Below, one piece after another: positions 52,354 through 62,161 of a stretch of DNA of 64,000 nt (position 1 is the stretch's first letter; each line of letters begins with the position of its first letter). The stretch is taken from contig NZ_CP102604.1 of the NCBI RefSeq assembly GCF_024707505.1, positions 2,232,001 through 2,296,000 on the forward strand, given 5' to 3'. The translations under genes were made by a program, and so were the position numbers. This DNA comes from Pantoea sp. SOD02. GTDB taxonomy: Bacteria; Pseudomonadota; Gammaproteobacteria; Enterobacterales; Enterobacteriaceae. The notes under the pieces were generated by a model. The model did no database searches. It was not told where the DNA came from and worked only from the letters and a program-made list of their open reading frames with translations.

Positions 52354-52623
52354 ATGGCATTACTTGATTTCTTTTTATCCCGTAAGAAGAACACAGCCAA
52401 TATAGCCAAGGAAAGGCTGCAGATTATCGTAGCCGAACGCAGAAGGGGCGACAGTGAGCCCCACTATCTGCCGCAGCTGAAGCGCGATATTTTGGAAGTG
52501 ATCTGTAAATACGTAAAAATTGACCCGGATATGGTGACCGTTCAGCTGGATCAGAAAGGGGATGATATCTCCATCCTCGAGCTCAACGTAACGCTGCCGG
52601 AGCCGGAAGACGTTCCTAAATGA
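52354..52623 (+). CDS. minE: Cell division topological specificity factor MinE
   Basis: Stimulates MinD ATPase and releases MinCD from the membrane at mid-cell. 89 residues: an amphipathic N-terminus ([15 protein letters not shown]), an anti-MinCD segment with [11 protein letters not shown], and a C-terminal dimerisation domain. It is last in minCDE and followed by a long hairpin. Confidence 0.98.
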   Translation: MALLDFFLSRKKNTANIAKERLQIIVAERRRGDSEPHYLPQLKRDILEVICKYVKIDPDMVTVQLDQKGDDISILELNVTLPEPEDVPK

Positions 52624-52640
52624 TTAAAGCGGTTTCCTGA

Positions 52641-52670
52641 TTTTCCCCTGCGGTATTGCGCAGGGGAAAA
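52641..52670. terminator. Bidirectional terminator between minE and rnd
   Basis: A perfect 12-bp stem (52641-52652 with 52659-52670), arms TTTTCCCCTGCG, 6-nt loop, ending in A/T tracts suitable for both strands. Confidence 0.88.
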
Positions 52671-52678
52671 TACTACCG

Positions 52679-53800
52679 TTACAGTGCCTGCAGAATCTCG
52701 TCGATACCCGCTTTCAGCAAATCGCCCCGCCAGCCTGTCTGTAATTCAGGTGTGCGCGACGCGGTTTTCAATCCCCAATGCACACTCAGCACCTGATTGA
52801 TCTGGCGACGTGATGCCAGCAGTTCCTGACTGAAACCACTCTCTTCACTTACCTGTTGCACCAGCGCTTTAATGGCTTTAAACGCCTGCTTGTAATGCGG
52901 ATGATCGATCAGATTAGGCAGCGGTGGCGGCAAGGTTGATTCATCCTGCGCCTGTGCTTCAGCCACCAGCGCCACCATCGCTTTACCGTGGAAGCGGATT
53001 TCATGGCCGTTCAGACCTAAATGATCCAGCTCACCAAGGCTGCCTGGCATAAAGCGCGCCACTTTCCACAGATTCTCTTCGCGTACCACGAAGTTCACCG
53101 CCATATCTTTTTGTCGGGCGATGTTTAAACGCCATGCCGCCAGACGCTGCAACGCCGCCAGCTGACGCGGACGCAGTTGCCACGCATTAGTGATATCGCG
53201 CCAGGCTTCTTCCGGCTGCAGCACATCGAGGCGGCGCTGGCACAGCAAATTGCATTCGCTTAACGCCGCCGCCATATTGCCGGCTTCCTCGGTTTGCGCC
53301 ACCAGCTGATGGGCAATCGGCAGCAGATAGGCGACATCGGCGGCGGCATATTCGCATTGACGCTCGGTCAGCGGACGCGCCAGCCAATCGGTACGAGACT
53401 CACTTTTATCCAGCTCAATCTGGTTGAAATGCATCACCATCGAGGCAAAACCCCACGACAGCGCCTGGCCGCTAAAGGCCGCCAGAATTTGCGTATCAAT
53501 CATCGGATCGGGCAGGCATTTAAAACGATGCAGGAACACTTCCAGATCTTCGCCACCCGCGTGCAGGAATTTGGTGACCTGCTTATCCTGCAGCAACGCC
53601 ACAAACGGCGTCCAGTCACTGATATTAAGCGGATCGATCAGGATCAATTGGTCGCCATCAAACAGCTGAATCAGGCCGAGCTGCGGATAGTAAGTGCGTG
53701 TACGCACGAATTCGGTGTCCAGCGCCACGGCAGCGTGCTGGCGTGCCTTCTCGCACACGGCGGCCAGTTGGTCATTTTGGTCGATCAGGGTGTAATTCAC
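52679..53800 (-). CDS. rnd: Ribonuclease D
   Basis: 3'-5' exoribonuclease in tRNA 3' maturation. DEDDy exonuclease domain: Asp/Glu in AVALDTEF (near 26-30), Asp in LHAGGEDLEVF, and the Tyr/Asp motif in CEYAAADVAYLLPI; two HRDC domains follow in the C-terminal half. 373 residues. In E. coli rnd lies next to fadD, as here; its direct neighbourhood to minE differs from E. coli. Confidence 0.97.
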   Translation of the reverse strand: MNYTLIDQNDQLAAVCEKARQHAAVALDTEFVRTRTYYPQLGLIQLFDGDQLILIDPLNISDWTPFVALLQDKQVTKFLHAGGEDLEVFLHRFKCLPDPMIDTQILAAFSGQALSWGFASMVMHFNQIELDKSESRTDWLARPLTERQCEYAAADVAYLLPIAHQLVAQTEEAGNMAAALSECNLLCQRRLDVLQPEEAWRDITNAWQLRPRQLAALQRLAAWRLNIARQKDMAVNFVVREENLWKVARFMPGSLGELDHLGLNGHEIRFHGKAMVALVAEAQAQDESTLPPPLPNLIDHPHYKQAFKAIKALVQQVSEESGFSQELLASRRQINQVLSVHWGLKTASRTPELQTGWRGDLLKAGIDEILQAL

Positions 53801-53853
53801 GTTGTCTTTCTCGCTGCGGCAAACTACGCGCAGCGCTCCATGTTAAAAGCAAT

Positions 53854-53878
53854 AAAAACGCCGGACTGTGCCGGCGTT
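53854..53878 (-). terminator. Terminator after fadD
   Basis: On the minus strand AACGCCGG-6 nt-CCGGCGTT (53857-53878) followed by a T run (53854-53858). It separates fadD from downstream rnd. Confidence 0.88.
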
Positions 53879-53898
53879 AACCTGAGGAGAATGGCGCA

Positions 53899-55575
53899 TT
53901 ACTGCCCTTCTCGCTTCGCCTCATCACGCAATTCGCGACGCAGAATTTTGCCTACATTGGTCTTTGGCAACTCGTCACGAAACTCGATAATCTTCGGTAC
54001 TTTGTAGCCGGTGAGCTGGCGACGGCAGTGATCCAGCACCTCTTCTTTGGTCAGTGAGGGATCTTTCTTCACGATGCACACTTTAACCGCTTCGCCCGAC
54101 AGATCGCTGGGAACACCAATCGCCGCAGCTTCACGCACTTTCTCGTGCTGCATCAGCACATCTTCGATCTCGTTAGGATACACGTTAAAGCCTGACACCA
54201 GAATCATGTCTTTCTTACGATCGACGATGCGAATAAAGCCTTCACTATCAACGGTAACAATATCACCGGTATGCAGCCAGCCATTTTTCAGCACTTCATC
54301 GGTCGCATCAGCGCGCTGCCAGTAGCCAGTCATCACCTGCGGGCCGCGAATACACAGCTCGCCCGGTTCGCCTGGCGCGACATCTTTGTCTTCATCATCG
54401 ACGATGCGCACATCGGTGGACGGCACCGGCAAACCAATGCTGCCAGTGTGACAGGTGATGTCATACGGATTCACTGACACCAGCGGCGAACACTCGGTCA
54501 GGCCGTAACCTTCCAGCAGATAGTGTCCGGTAAGTTTTTCCCAGCGCTCGGCGACCGCTTTTTGCACAGCCATGCCGCCTCCTGCAGACAGGCGCAGCGT
54601 GGAGAAATCGAGCTTATTAAAATTGGCATCATTCAGCAGTGCATTGAACAAGGTGTTCACGCCGGTGATGGCGGTAAACGGGAACTTGCTGAGCTCTTTG
54701 ACAAAGCCGGGAATATCGCGTGGATTGGTAATCAGCAGGTTTGTGCCGCCAAGATCGAGGAACAGCAGCCCGTTCACCGTCAGCGCAAAAATGTGGTAGA
54801 GCGGCAGCGCGGTCACCACTTGCTCTTTGCCGGGACGCAGCAGTTTGCCGTAAGTAGCTTTGGTCTGTTCCAGATTGGCCTGCATATTGCGGTGCGTTAG
54901 CATCGCGCCTTTGGCCACGCCGGTGGTGCCGCCGGTGTATTGCAGGAAGGCGAGATCGTCATTGGTCACGGTTGGGCGTTGATAGGTCATCTGTTCGCCC
55001 TGCGACAAGGCGCTGCGGAACGGCACCGCGCCCGGCAGGTGGTATTTCGGCACCAGCTTTTTCACGTATTTAACGACGAAGTTCACCAGCGTGGCTTTCA
55101 CCGGCGCCAGCTGATCGCCCATACGCGTTAGCATCACATGTTTGATCGGCGTTTCGGCCACCACTTTTTCCAGCGTGTGGGCAAAGTTCGAGACGATGAC
55201 AATGGCGCTGGCACCGCTATCAACTAGCTGATGCTTGAGTTCCCGTGGCGTGTAAAGCGGATTGACGTTCACCACCACCATGCCAGCGCGCAATACGCCA
55301 AACAGCGCGACGGGATATTGCAGCAGGTTTGGCATCATCAGCGCCACGCGATCGCCCTGCTTCAAACCTAAACCTTGCTGCAGCCAGGCGGCAAAGGCGC
55401 GGCTCTGCTTTTCCAGCTGCCGATAGGTCATTGGCTGGCCCATATTAATGAAAGCCACCTGATCGGCGTATTGCTCTGCTGCGTGCTCGAAAAGATCGAC
55501 CAATGAAGCGTAACGATCCGCATTAATTTCCGCAGGGACATCTGCCGGATAGCGTTTGAGCCAAACCTTATTCAA
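53899..55575 (-). CDS. fadD: Long-chain fatty acid-CoA ligase FadD
   Basis: Activates imported fatty acids to acyl-CoA at the inner membrane, using ATP. AMP-binding motif [16 protein letters not shown], then GYGLTECSP and the FACS signature region ([31 protein letters not shown]). I chose the TTG at 55575, preceded by GGGGTGA, because it coincides with the E. coli start (also TTG, ahead of KVWL.RYPADVP) and gives 558 residues. An ATG at 55608 with GAGG would give 569. A FadR operator lies about 70 bp upstream. Confidence 0.95.
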   Translation of the reverse strand: MNKVWLKRYPADVPAEINADRYASLVDLFEHAAEQYADQVAFINMGQPMTYRQLEKQSRAFAAWLQQGLGLKQGDRVALMMPNLLQYPVALFGVLRAGMVVVNVNPLYTPRELKHQLVDSGASAIVIVSNFAHTLEKVVAETPIKHVMLTRMGDQLAPVKATLVNFVVKYVKKLVPKYHLPGAVPFRSALSQGEQMTYQRPTVTNDDLAFLQYTGGTTGVAKGAMLTHRNMQANLEQTKATYGKLLRPGKEQVVTALPLYHIFALTVNGLLFLDLGGTNLLITNPRDIPGFVKELSKFPFTAITGVNTLFNALLNDANFNKLDFSTLRLSAGGGMAVQKAVAERWEKLTGHYLLEGYGLTECSPLVSVNPYDITCHTGSIGLPVPSTDVRIVDDEDKDVAPGEPGELCIRGPQVMTGYWQRADATDEVLKNGWLHTGDIVTVDSEGFIRIVDRKKDMILVSGFNVYPNEIEDVLMQHEKVREAAAIGVPSDLSGEAVKVCIVKKDPSLTKEEVLDHCRRQLTGYKVPKIIEFRDELPKTNVGKILRRELRDEAKREGQ

Positions 55576-55644
55576 AGAATCACCCCGATAATCTTGTTGC
55601 GTAGCCATCGCCGCCTCGACAATCAATGTTGTTAACAATATTTT

Positions 55645-55661
55645 AACTGATTGTACCAGTT
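55645..55661. promoter_or_regulatory. FadR operator upstream of fadD
   Basis: Read on the minus strand, AACTGGTACAATCAGTT is a 17-bp near-palindrome matching the FadR consensus core (CTGGT...AGTT). It lies in the fadD 5' region, where FadR represses in E. coli. Confidence 0.75.
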
Positions 55662-55730
55662 TGCCTGTTTCGGCATTTTCAGGTTGCGAAGCGCATCACT
55701 AAATTTCGCGCATCGGTTGCGCGCCCAATA

Positions 55731-55765
55731 AAAAGGCCCGTTCGCAAGCACCGCGACCGGGCCGT
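55731..55765 (-). terminator. Terminator after yeaY
   Basis: On the minus strand GGCCCG-GTCGC pairs with GCGAA-CGGGCC (55735-55763), followed by five T residues. Confidence 0.85.
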
Positions 55766-55784
55766 AAATAACATAATAAAAAAC

Positions 55785-56378
55785 TTACTCGGTAAGGATT
55801 GTTTGCACCTGCGCCGGTTGGCCGAGGTTCATGCCCCAATAGGGATTCGGTCCCCAATATCCCGCACGATGGCGCGTTGGGCCATACCAGATATACGGAT
55901 CAATCGGCTGCGGCGGCGTCATCACCTGTTGCGTCAGATGCCAGCGCTGATAACCGCGCACATCGATCACCACAAAGTTGTAGCTGGCCTTACCAATATC
56001 GCCTTTCTCAATGCCTTTGATGTTGCCCAGCACCGTGATGTATTGGTTATTCAAATCGACCGGATCGACAAAGCCACGGATGTCGGCAAAGATGCGGCCA
56101 ACCGAGGCTGCACCCAAACGCGGACGCGCGCTCTCATCCAGCGGTTGGGTCGCAATCTCTACGCGAGTTAAGTCGTTAAGATTGGTGACTTTCACCACTT
56201 TCCCGCCGAAGCGTGCTTCCTGGCCGACAAACAGTTGCGGCGCGTTCATCACGCGCAGTAAATCTTGCTGTGGAAGCTCAGAACTTCCTTTAATTGAATC
56301 TGGCACCGAAACACAGCCGCTGAGCAGCATTGCGCAGGCTAACAGAGCGCCAGACATCCCTTTACGACTTATTGGCAT
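55785..56378 (-). CDS. yeaY: Slp family outer membrane lipoprotein YeaY
   Basis: Lipoprotein of 197 residues: signal peptide with lipobox LLSGC (Cys22), then the Slp domain ([38 protein letters not shown]). The family is of unknown function; E. coli Slp is starvation-induced. The C-terminal tail is rich in Gly, Tyr and Pro. AGGAGA precedes the ATG. It is between tsaB and fadD as in E. coli. Confidence 0.93.
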   Translation of the reverse strand: MPISRKGMSGALLACAMLLSGCVSVPDSIKGSSELPQQDLLRVMNAPQLFVGQEARFGGKVVKVTNLNDLTRVEIATQPLDESARPRLGAASVGRIFADIRGFVDPVDLNNQYITVLGNIKGIEKGDIGKASYNFVVIDVRGYQRWHLTQQVMTPPQPIDPYIWYGPTRHRAGYWGPNPYWGMNLGQPAQVQTILTE

Positions 56379-56438
56379 AGCACTTCTCCTGTTATTTCTC
56401 TGATTAGACTGAGCCCGCGGAGATAAGTTGCGCGCGAC

Positions 56439-57137
56439 TTAGCGGCCCGGCAACTTTTTCCATGCCACTTCATTGCGCAGATAAACCGGCTCGGCATTCT
56501 CCACCGCGACCGCTTCGTCACGCTGCCAGGTGCTGAGCGCCAGCGGCAGCATATCTTCGGCGGCAGGTAATAACACGTCTGAAGCAATAAGCTGTGCGCC
56601 TGGCGAGGTCAACAGATGCGGATAGGCTTGCCAGCCGGTGCCAACGGCAGTCCATTCGCCGCTTAATGCCGCAATACGTTCCTGTGCTACTTCGGGTTTG
56701 ATCACCGCTTCGGTTTCCGCACCCAGCCATTCGCCGTTTTCGTCGCGCTGATATTCAGCCCAATAGAGTTCGCCCATACGCGCGTCAATCGCCGCCAGCA
56801 CGCGGGTTGCGCCGGTTAAACGCCACGCGCCCTGCGCCATAGTCGCTAATGAGGAGACGCCGATCATCGGCAGATTCGCGCCAAGTGCCAGCCCTTGAGC
56901 AATACCAATGCCGATACGCACGCCGGTAAAACTGCCCGGACCCCGGCCAAACGCCAGCACGTCAAGCGCGGTCAGATCCAGCTGCTGCGCCTGCAACAGC
57001 TCCTGCACCAGCGGCAAAATACGTTGGGTGTGATCGCGCGGGGCGATTTCAAAGCGGGCATCAATCTGCTGCAGATTTTGCAGCGCGGCAGAACAGGCTT
57101 CTGTCGCCGTGTCCAGGGCTAAAATTCGGGCGGACAT
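56439..57137 (-). CDS. tsaB: tRNA threonylcarbamoyladenosine biosynthesis protein TsaB
   Basis: ASKHA-fold partner of TsaD in making t6A37 in ANN-decoding tRNAs; essential in E. coli. It starts with [15 protein letters not shown] and has [21 protein letters not shown]. It lacks the catalytic metal site, as TsaB proteins do, and acts as a scaffold. 232 residues. It lies between yoaA and yeaY on the same strand (gaps about 50-60 bp). Confidence 0.96.
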   Translation of the reverse strand: MSARILALDTATEACSAALQNLQQIDARFEIAPRDHTQRILPLVQELLQAQQLDLTALDVLAFGRGPGSFTGVRIGIGIAQGLALGANLPMIGVSSLATMAQGAWRLTGATRVLAAIDARMGELYWAEYQRDENGEWLGAETEAVIKPEVAQERIAALSGEWTAVGTGWQAYPHLLTSPGAQLIASDVLLPAAEDMLPLALSTWQRDEAVAVENAEPVYLRNEVAWKKLPGR

Positions 57138-57189
57138 AACAACCTCAGAGAGTCAAAATGGCGCGCATCTTATCACAGCCTGGCACAAA

Positions 57190-59100
57190 TTAGTGATCCG
57201 CAGGCTGACGGACAAATTCGATGGCGCGCGCAATATCGCGGGTGCGCGGCGTGGGCGGCAAACTGTTGAGGAACAGGCCGCCGTAAGGGCGTGAAACCAG
57301 GCGCTGATCGCAAATCACCAGCACACCGCGATCTTCCGTATCACGAATCAAACGCCCCACACCCTGTTTCAGGGTGATCACCGCATCGGGCAGTTGCACA
57401 TCATTAAAGGGATCGCCGCCGCGCAGGCGACAATCTTCCATGCGTGCTTTGAGCAGCGGATCTTCCGGCGAGGTAAAAGGCAGCTTGTCGATGATTACCA
57501 GCGACAACGCATCGCCGCGCACGTCGACACCTTCCCAGAAGCTGCTGGTCGCGACCAATAGCGCGTTACCGGCTTCGAGGAACTGCTTCAGCAACTGTCC
57601 TTTACTGGTTTCGCCCTGCAGCAGCACCGGCAACGTCATCGAAGCGCGAAACTCGATGGCTAACTCGCGCATCATCTTGTGCGAAGTGCAGAGGAAGAAG
57701 CAGCGGCCTTTGTTGGCATCAATCAGCGGCTTCATCATGCGCGCCAGCTGGCGAGCGCCGCCGGGATGATTGGGTTCCGGCATATTACGCGGCACGCACA
57801 GCAGCGCTTGCTGGGTGTAATCGAACGGGCTGTCGAGAATCATGGTGGTGGCGTTATCCACGCCAAGGCGACTGGAGAAATGGCTCATCTGCTCATTTAC
57901 CGCCAGCGTGGCAGACGTGAAAATCCACGCCGCTTTACGGTTATCCATCACTTCCCGGAAACGTTCCGCCACCGACAACGGCGTCAGCGCCAGCGTGAAA
58001 TGGCGGCTGTTACATTCATACCAATAGCTGAAGCCCGGCTCATCAATGGCGCGCAGACGTTTCAGGCGCGTGCGATACAGCGCCGCGCGCTCAAAGGCGG
58101 CGTCCAGCAGCGCGGAGCGCCCGAGCGACAGTTTGATCACGTCGTAACAGAGTTCGAGCGCATCATCCAGCAAGGTAAACATGCGCATGATGTTGTTGTC
58201 GCTCAGCAAATCGCGCAGATTGCCGCGAAAGCCCGGTTCGCCGAGCGTCAAACGGAAATCCTGTGCGCACTGCGCCAGGCGATCGGCAGATTTTTGAAGC
58301 TGCTGCACATCCCGCACTTCGGTGCGATAGGCGATGATGATGTCTTTGGCGAGGTCTTGCAATTGGCGGCTCGACAGCTGCTGACCGAAATACTGGCTGG
58401 CGATATCGGGCAACTGATGCGCTTCATCGAAGATCATCACATCAGCCTCTGGGATCAGTTCGCCAAAGCCGCCCTCTTTCACCACCAAATCGGCGAGAAA
58501 CAGATGATGGTTCACCACCACCACATCGGCATCCATGGCTTTTTTACGCGCTTTGACCACGAAGCAATCTTTATACAGCGGGCAATCGCTGCCGAGGCAG
58601 TTATCGTTGGTGCTGGTGACAAACGGCCAGATCGGGCTGTCTTCGGCCACGCCGTTGCAGTTGCTGACGTCGCCATCGGTGGTTTCTGACGACCAGCCGC
58701 GCACGCTGATCAAATCGCCCAGCGCCTGTACGCTGAGATCACCGCCGGTTTGATTCTGCTGCTCAAGACGTTCGAGGCATAAATAGTTGGAGCGCCCTTT
58801 CAACAGCGCGGTTTTGCCGCTGAACTTCAAGGCACGCGCGATGGTGGGCAGATCGCGGTTATAGAGCTGATCCTGCAATGCTTTGGAGCCAGTGGAGACA
58901 ATGACTTTTTTCTTCGCCCGCAATGCCGGCGCCAGATAGGCATAGGTTTTACCGGTTCCGGTGCCCGCTTCGACCACCAGCTCGCCGCCTTTTTTGACCG
59001 CCTCGGTGACCGCTTTGGCCATTTGGCGCTGTGCTTCACGCGGTTTAAAGCCCGGAATTGCCTGCGCCAGGGCGCCGTCAGCTGCAAAATCGTCTGCCAC
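57190..59100 (-). CDS. yoaA: DinG-family DNA helicase YoaA
   Basis: XPD-like 5'-3' helicase (superfamily 2) that in E. coli partners with HolC in repair of stalled forks. Walker A VEAGTGTGKTYAYL near residue 41-54, DEAH box FDEAHQLPD, and iron-sulfur cysteines in YLCLERL and NCLGSDCPLYKDC. Motif VI-like QGVGRLIRD. It starts with GTG and has 636 residues, the E. coli length. Divergent from yoaB. Confidence 0.95.
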   Translation of the reverse strand: MADDFAADGALAQAIPGFKPREAQRQMAKAVTEAVKKGGELVVEAGTGTGKTYAYLAPALRAKKKVIVSTGSKALQDQLYNRDLPTIARALKFSGKTALLKGRSNYLCLERLEQQNQTGGDLSVQALGDLISVRGWSSETTDGDVSNCNGVAEDSPIWPFVTSTNDNCLGSDCPLYKDCFVVKARKKAMDADVVVVNHHLFLADLVVKEGGFGELIPEADVMIFDEAHQLPDIASQYFGQQLSSRQLQDLAKDIIIAYRTEVRDVQQLQKSADRLAQCAQDFRLTLGEPGFRGNLRDLLSDNNIMRMFTLLDDALELCYDVIKLSLGRSALLDAAFERAALYRTRLKRLRAIDEPGFSYWYECNSRHFTLALTPLSVAERFREVMDNRKAAWIFTSATLAVNEQMSHFSSRLGVDNATTMILDSPFDYTQQALLCVPRNMPEPNHPGGARQLARMMKPLIDANKGRCFFLCTSHKMMRELAIEFRASMTLPVLLQGETSKGQLLKQFLEAGNALLVATSSFWEGVDVRGDALSLVIIDKLPFTSPEDPLLKARMEDCRLRGGDPFNDVQLPDAVITLKQGVGRLIRDTEDRGVLVICDQRLVSRPYGGLFLNSLPPTPRTRDIARAIEFVRQPADH

Positions 59101-59224
59101 ACTTCCTCACATCAAAAATAAAAACCACTGTAATTATGTCAGGATTCCCGGCAGGCAACCACAACAGATGACATACGCCCCTGGGATATGGCAGGCTAGC
59201 GCAGCAAAATTAAAGGAGAACAGC

Positions 59225-59569
59225 ATGACCATTACGCGTATTGATCCTGAGCACCGCATGTCGGAAGCCGTGGTGCATAACCAAACCGTCTATTACACCA
59301 GCGTACCGGAAAATCTGGATGAAGATGCGGAAGCGCAAACTGCCAATGCGCTGGCAGTGATTGACGCCATTCTGACGCGCGTGGGATCGGATAAGAGCAA
59401 GATCCTCGACGCCACCATTTTTCTGGTGGAGAAAAGCGATTTCCCGGCGATGAATCGCGCCTGGGATGCGTGGGTTTCACCGGGCAATGCGCCGGTGCGT
59501 TGCACCGTGCAGGCCGGTTTGATGAACCCGAAGTATAAAGTCGAAATTAAAATCATCGCCGCGCTGTAA
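59225..59569 (+). CDS. yoaB: RidA/YjgF family protein YoaB
   Basis: Small RidA-superfamily protein of 114 residues; relatives hydrolyse reactive enamine/imine intermediates. The active-site Arg is in PVRCTVQAGLMNPKYKVEIK. It has an ideal AAAGGAGA ribosome site before the ATG at 59225; the long upstream reading frame is antisense to yoaA and not used. Exact substrate unknown. Confidence 0.93.
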   Translation: MTITRIDPEHRMSEAVVHNQTVYYTSVPENLDEDAEAQTANALAVIDAILTRVGSDKSKILDATIFLVEKSDFPAMNRAWDAWVSPGNAPVRCTVQAGLMNPKYKVEIKIIAAL

Positions 59570-59583
59570 AATCCGTTTGGGCG

Positions 59584-59781
59584 TTATTCGTTGTCGTCTT
59601 CTTCATCCTCGTCGTCTTCGAACATCGCCCGAATCGCTTCACCTTTGTAGGTTTGACGAATTTCCTGCGCCACTTGCGCAATCGCCTGTCCGCTCGACAT
59701 ACCGCCCGCCATTAATTCCTGGATGCGTTCAACCGCTTGCTGCTGTTGCTCGTGGGATAACGCTGGAAGACCTGTAAACAT
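59584..59781 (-). CDS. yoaH: YoaH, UPF0181 family protein
   Basis: 65-residue soluble protein: a helical N-terminal part ([35 protein letters not shown]) and a very acidic C-terminal tail of Asp/Glu. Function unknown. The tail is longer than the 59-residue E. coli protein. It lies convergent to yoaB and divergent from pabB. Confidence 0.9.
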   Translation of the reverse strand: MFTGLPALSHEQQQQAVERIQELMAGGMSSGQAIAQVAQEIRQTYKGEAIRAMFEDDEDEEDDNE

Positions 59782-59891
59782 AATTCACTCCTGGTGCATG
59801 GGGGACGCATTATTACCACGTGGAACAAACGGGTGCCAGCAACAAAAAAATATGTCAGGCTAGCCACCTGCTTGCTGAAGTGATTTGTCCC

Positions 59892-61250
59892 ATGATGGTA
59901 AAAAGCCTCGTTCTGAAGTATACGCCCGAAACGCTGTTACACCTTTTTGCTCCGCTCGCCCACCAATGCTGGGCGATGTTGCTGACCTCCGGCCAGGCCG
60001 ATCACGCGGATAACCGCTTTGATATCCTCACCGCCGACCCGCTCGCCACACTGACCACGCGCGGCGCCAGCACCGAAATTACCTGTGGTGATGAAGTGAT
60101 TCACTCCGCCGCCGATCCACTGCTGCTGGTGCAACAGCAATGTGACGCGCTGGGTGTTAAGCCCGCTTTTGATGCCGATTTACCCTTTCAGGGCGGCGCA
60201 TTGGGTCTGTTCGGTTACGATTTGGGACGGCGCTTTGAAACTCTGCCGCAGCGTGCGCAGCAGGATCTCACCACGCCGGATATGGCGGTGGGCATTTATG
60301 ACTGGGCGCTGATCGCCGATCACCATCTGCAAAAACTGACGCTGATTTCGCTCAACGATGCCGAACAGCGCTGGCAATGGCTGCAAGCACAGGTCGCACC
60401 GCCAGCCGAGCCCTTCTCCTTGACCAGCGAATGGCAATCGAATCTCAGTTTTGACGCCTATGCGCAGCGGTTCCACGCGGTGCAGGCTTATATTCAGGCC
60501 GGTGATTGCTATCAGGTGAATCTGGCGCAGCGCTTTCAGGCGGGCTATCGCGGCGATGAGTGGCAGGCATTTTTGCGTCTCACGCAGGCGAATCGCGCGC
60601 CATTCAGCGCCTTCCTGCGTTTGCCAAACAGCGCGCTGCTGAGTTTATCGCCTGAGCGTTTTCTCTCTTTACAGCAGCAGGAGATTGAAACGCGTCCGAT
60701 TAAAGGCACCTTGCCGCGTCTTGCTGATGCCGAAGCCGATCGTTTGCAGGCAGAGAAACTCGCCAACTCAGAGAAAGATCGCGCTGAGAATCTGATGATT
60801 GTCGATCTGCTGCGCAATGATATTGGCCGCGTGGCCGTGCCCGGCAGCGTCAGCGTGCCGGAACTGTTCGTGGTCGAGCCTTTCCCGGCAGTGCATCATC
60901 TGGTTAGCACCGTGCGTGCACGTTTGCCTGAGACGCTGAAAGCTACCGATCTGCTGCGCGCCTGTTTCCCTGGCGGTTCAATTACCGGCGCACCCAAAAT
61001 CCGCGCGATGGAGATTATCGAAGAGTTAGAGCCGCATCGCCGCAATGCGTGGTGTGGCAGCATCGGTTACATCAGCCTGTGCGGCAGCATGGATACCAGC
61101 ATTACCATTCGCACGCTGATTGCGGAAAACCATCAGCTCTACTGCGCCGCCGGCGGTGGATTGGTGGCGGATAGCGACCTGAACGCCGAATATCAGGAAA
61201 CCTTTCATAAGGTGAATCGTATTCTGCCCAGCCTGCGCGATGAGACCTGA
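59892..61250 (+). CDS. pabB: Aminodeoxychorismate synthase component I PabB
   Basis: Adds ammonia (from PabA) to chorismate to give 4-amino-4-deoxychorismate for folate. Anthranilate synthase-type fold: N-terminal part with [19 protein letters not shown], catalytic part with IKGTLPR (Lys of the PIKGT motif), [15 protein letters not shown] and [18 protein letters not shown]. Start at the ATG pair 59892/59895, 452 residues (453 in E. coli); a longer frame exists but its 24 extra residues match nothing. The ribosome site is weak. Confidence 0.94.
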   Translation: MMVKSLVLKYTPETLLHLFAPLAHQCWAMLLTSGQADHADNRFDILTADPLATLTTRGASTEITCGDEVIHSAADPLLLVQQQCDALGVKPAFDADLPFQGGALGLFGYDLGRRFETLPQRAQQDLTTPDMAVGIYDWALIADHHLQKLTLISLNDAEQRWQWLQAQVAPPAEPFSLTSEWQSNLSFDAYAQRFHAVQAYIQAGDCYQVNLAQRFQAGYRGDEWQAFLRLTQANRAPFSAFLRLPNSALLSLSPERFLSLQQQEIETRPIKGTLPRLADAEADRLQAEKLANSEKDRAENLMIVDLLRNDIGRVAVPGSVSVPELFVVEPFPAVHHLVSTVRARLPETLKATDLLRACFPGGSITGAPKIRAMEIIEELEPHRRNAWCGSIGYISLCGSMDTSITIRTLIAENHQLYCAAGGGLVADSDLNAEYQETFHKVNRILPSLRDET

Positions 61251-61821
61251 AATGAGTTTAACCCTTGAGCAATTCCTCAGCCGCTTTGTCCTGCAACCGC
61301 CTTTGCACGTGCCAAAAAGCGCTATCAGCGGACGACGTGCGGCGGTGCTGGTGCCGGTTATTAGCGGCGCGGAACCCGGCTTGCTGCTCACGCGCCGCTC
61401 ATCACACCTGCGGAAACACGCGGGGCAAGTGGCGTTTCCCGGCGGCATGCAGGATGCCACTGACGCGTCGCTGATCCACACCGCGCTGCGTGAAGCGCAG
61501 GAGGAAGTGGGTATCCAGCCGGATCAAGTGCAGATCATCGGCGTTCTGCCGCCGGTAACCAGCAGCACCGGTTTCGCCGTGACGCCGGTGGTGGGCATTA
61601 TTCCAGCCAATTTTGCTTTGCTGCTTAATCCGGACGAAGTGGAAAGCGCCTTTGCCATGCCGCTGGCGGAAGCACTACGTTTGAGCCGTTACAGCGATCT
61701 CACCTTACGGCGCGGTCATCGCCAACATCAGGTTTGGTTGTCATGGTATGAGGATTACTTTATCTGGGGCATGACCGCCGGGATTATTCGTGCGCTCGGT
61801 CAACAAATCGCCCTACCTTAA
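61240..61821 (+). CDS. nudL: Nudix hydrolase NudL (probable CoA pyrophosphatase)
   Basis: Nudix protein of 193 residues; the subfamily cleaves CoA or related nucleoside diphosphates. The Nudix box is [20 protein letters not shown] continuing into EEVGI (near 68-93), preceded by the UPF0035 signature [22 protein letters not shown]. Its ATG overlaps the pabB end by 11 bp; a second ATG at 61252 is a possible start. Cotranscribed with pabB. Confidence 0.93.
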   Translation: MRPEMSLTLEQFLSRFVLQPPLHVPKSAISGRRAAVLVPVISGAEPGLLLTRRSSHLRKHAGQVAFPGGMQDATDASLIHTALREAQEEVGIQPDQVQIIGVLPPVTSSTGFAVTPVVGIIPANFALLLNPDEVESAFAMPLAEALRLSRYSDLTLRRGHRQHQVWLSWYEDYFIWGMTAGIIRALGQQIALP

Positions 61822-62161
61822 ATCCTCTAATGCTCCTCAGTTAAGCGCCTTTCGGTCACCATAAATGGCGACCCTACAGTGGATTGACGCGTTTATCGTA
61901 GGGTGCGCATTAATGCGCACCTGCATACAGATGCATATTAATGCTTAACTAACCAGCAATTTGCCCTAAATCCGCCACTTCGTGAGCCTTTCACCAGAAA
62001 AACCGATCCGCTTCACAACTGCAGAAACGGATAACTATTTCTGTGGTTTATAATTAGTTTATTTCATGCGAAAAGCTGCTCGTTATCCGACATGGGCGAT
62101 TACTATTAGCCGCATAAACGGCTTCTGCCGTGCAGAATAAGATTTGTGAGGAGTGTCACCG
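61822..62161. other. nudL/sdaA intergenic region
   Basis: A 340-bp gene-free stretch. The left half holds a palindrome cluster (61854-61920). The right half is AT-rich around 62040-62065 and probably carries the sdaA promoter. GAGGAG at about 62148-62153 is the sdaA ribosome site. Confidence 0.65.
61854..61920. repeat. Palindromic repeat cluster (REP/BIME-like)
   Basis: Two hairpins, GGTCACCAT-AA-ATGGCGACC (61854-61873, one mismatch) and GTGCGCAT-TA-ATGCGCAC (61903-61920, perfect), are enclosed with an outer pair CCCTAC (61872-61877) and GTAGGG (61898-61903). It resembles dispersed intergenic palindromes of this group of bacteria; copy number cannot be judged from one window. Confidence 0.6.

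Noticed and set aside
57679-58689. A 336-codon open frame antisense to yoaA
   Set aside because: It lies wholly within yoaA, whose helicase motifs are intact; the antisense frame shows no domain.
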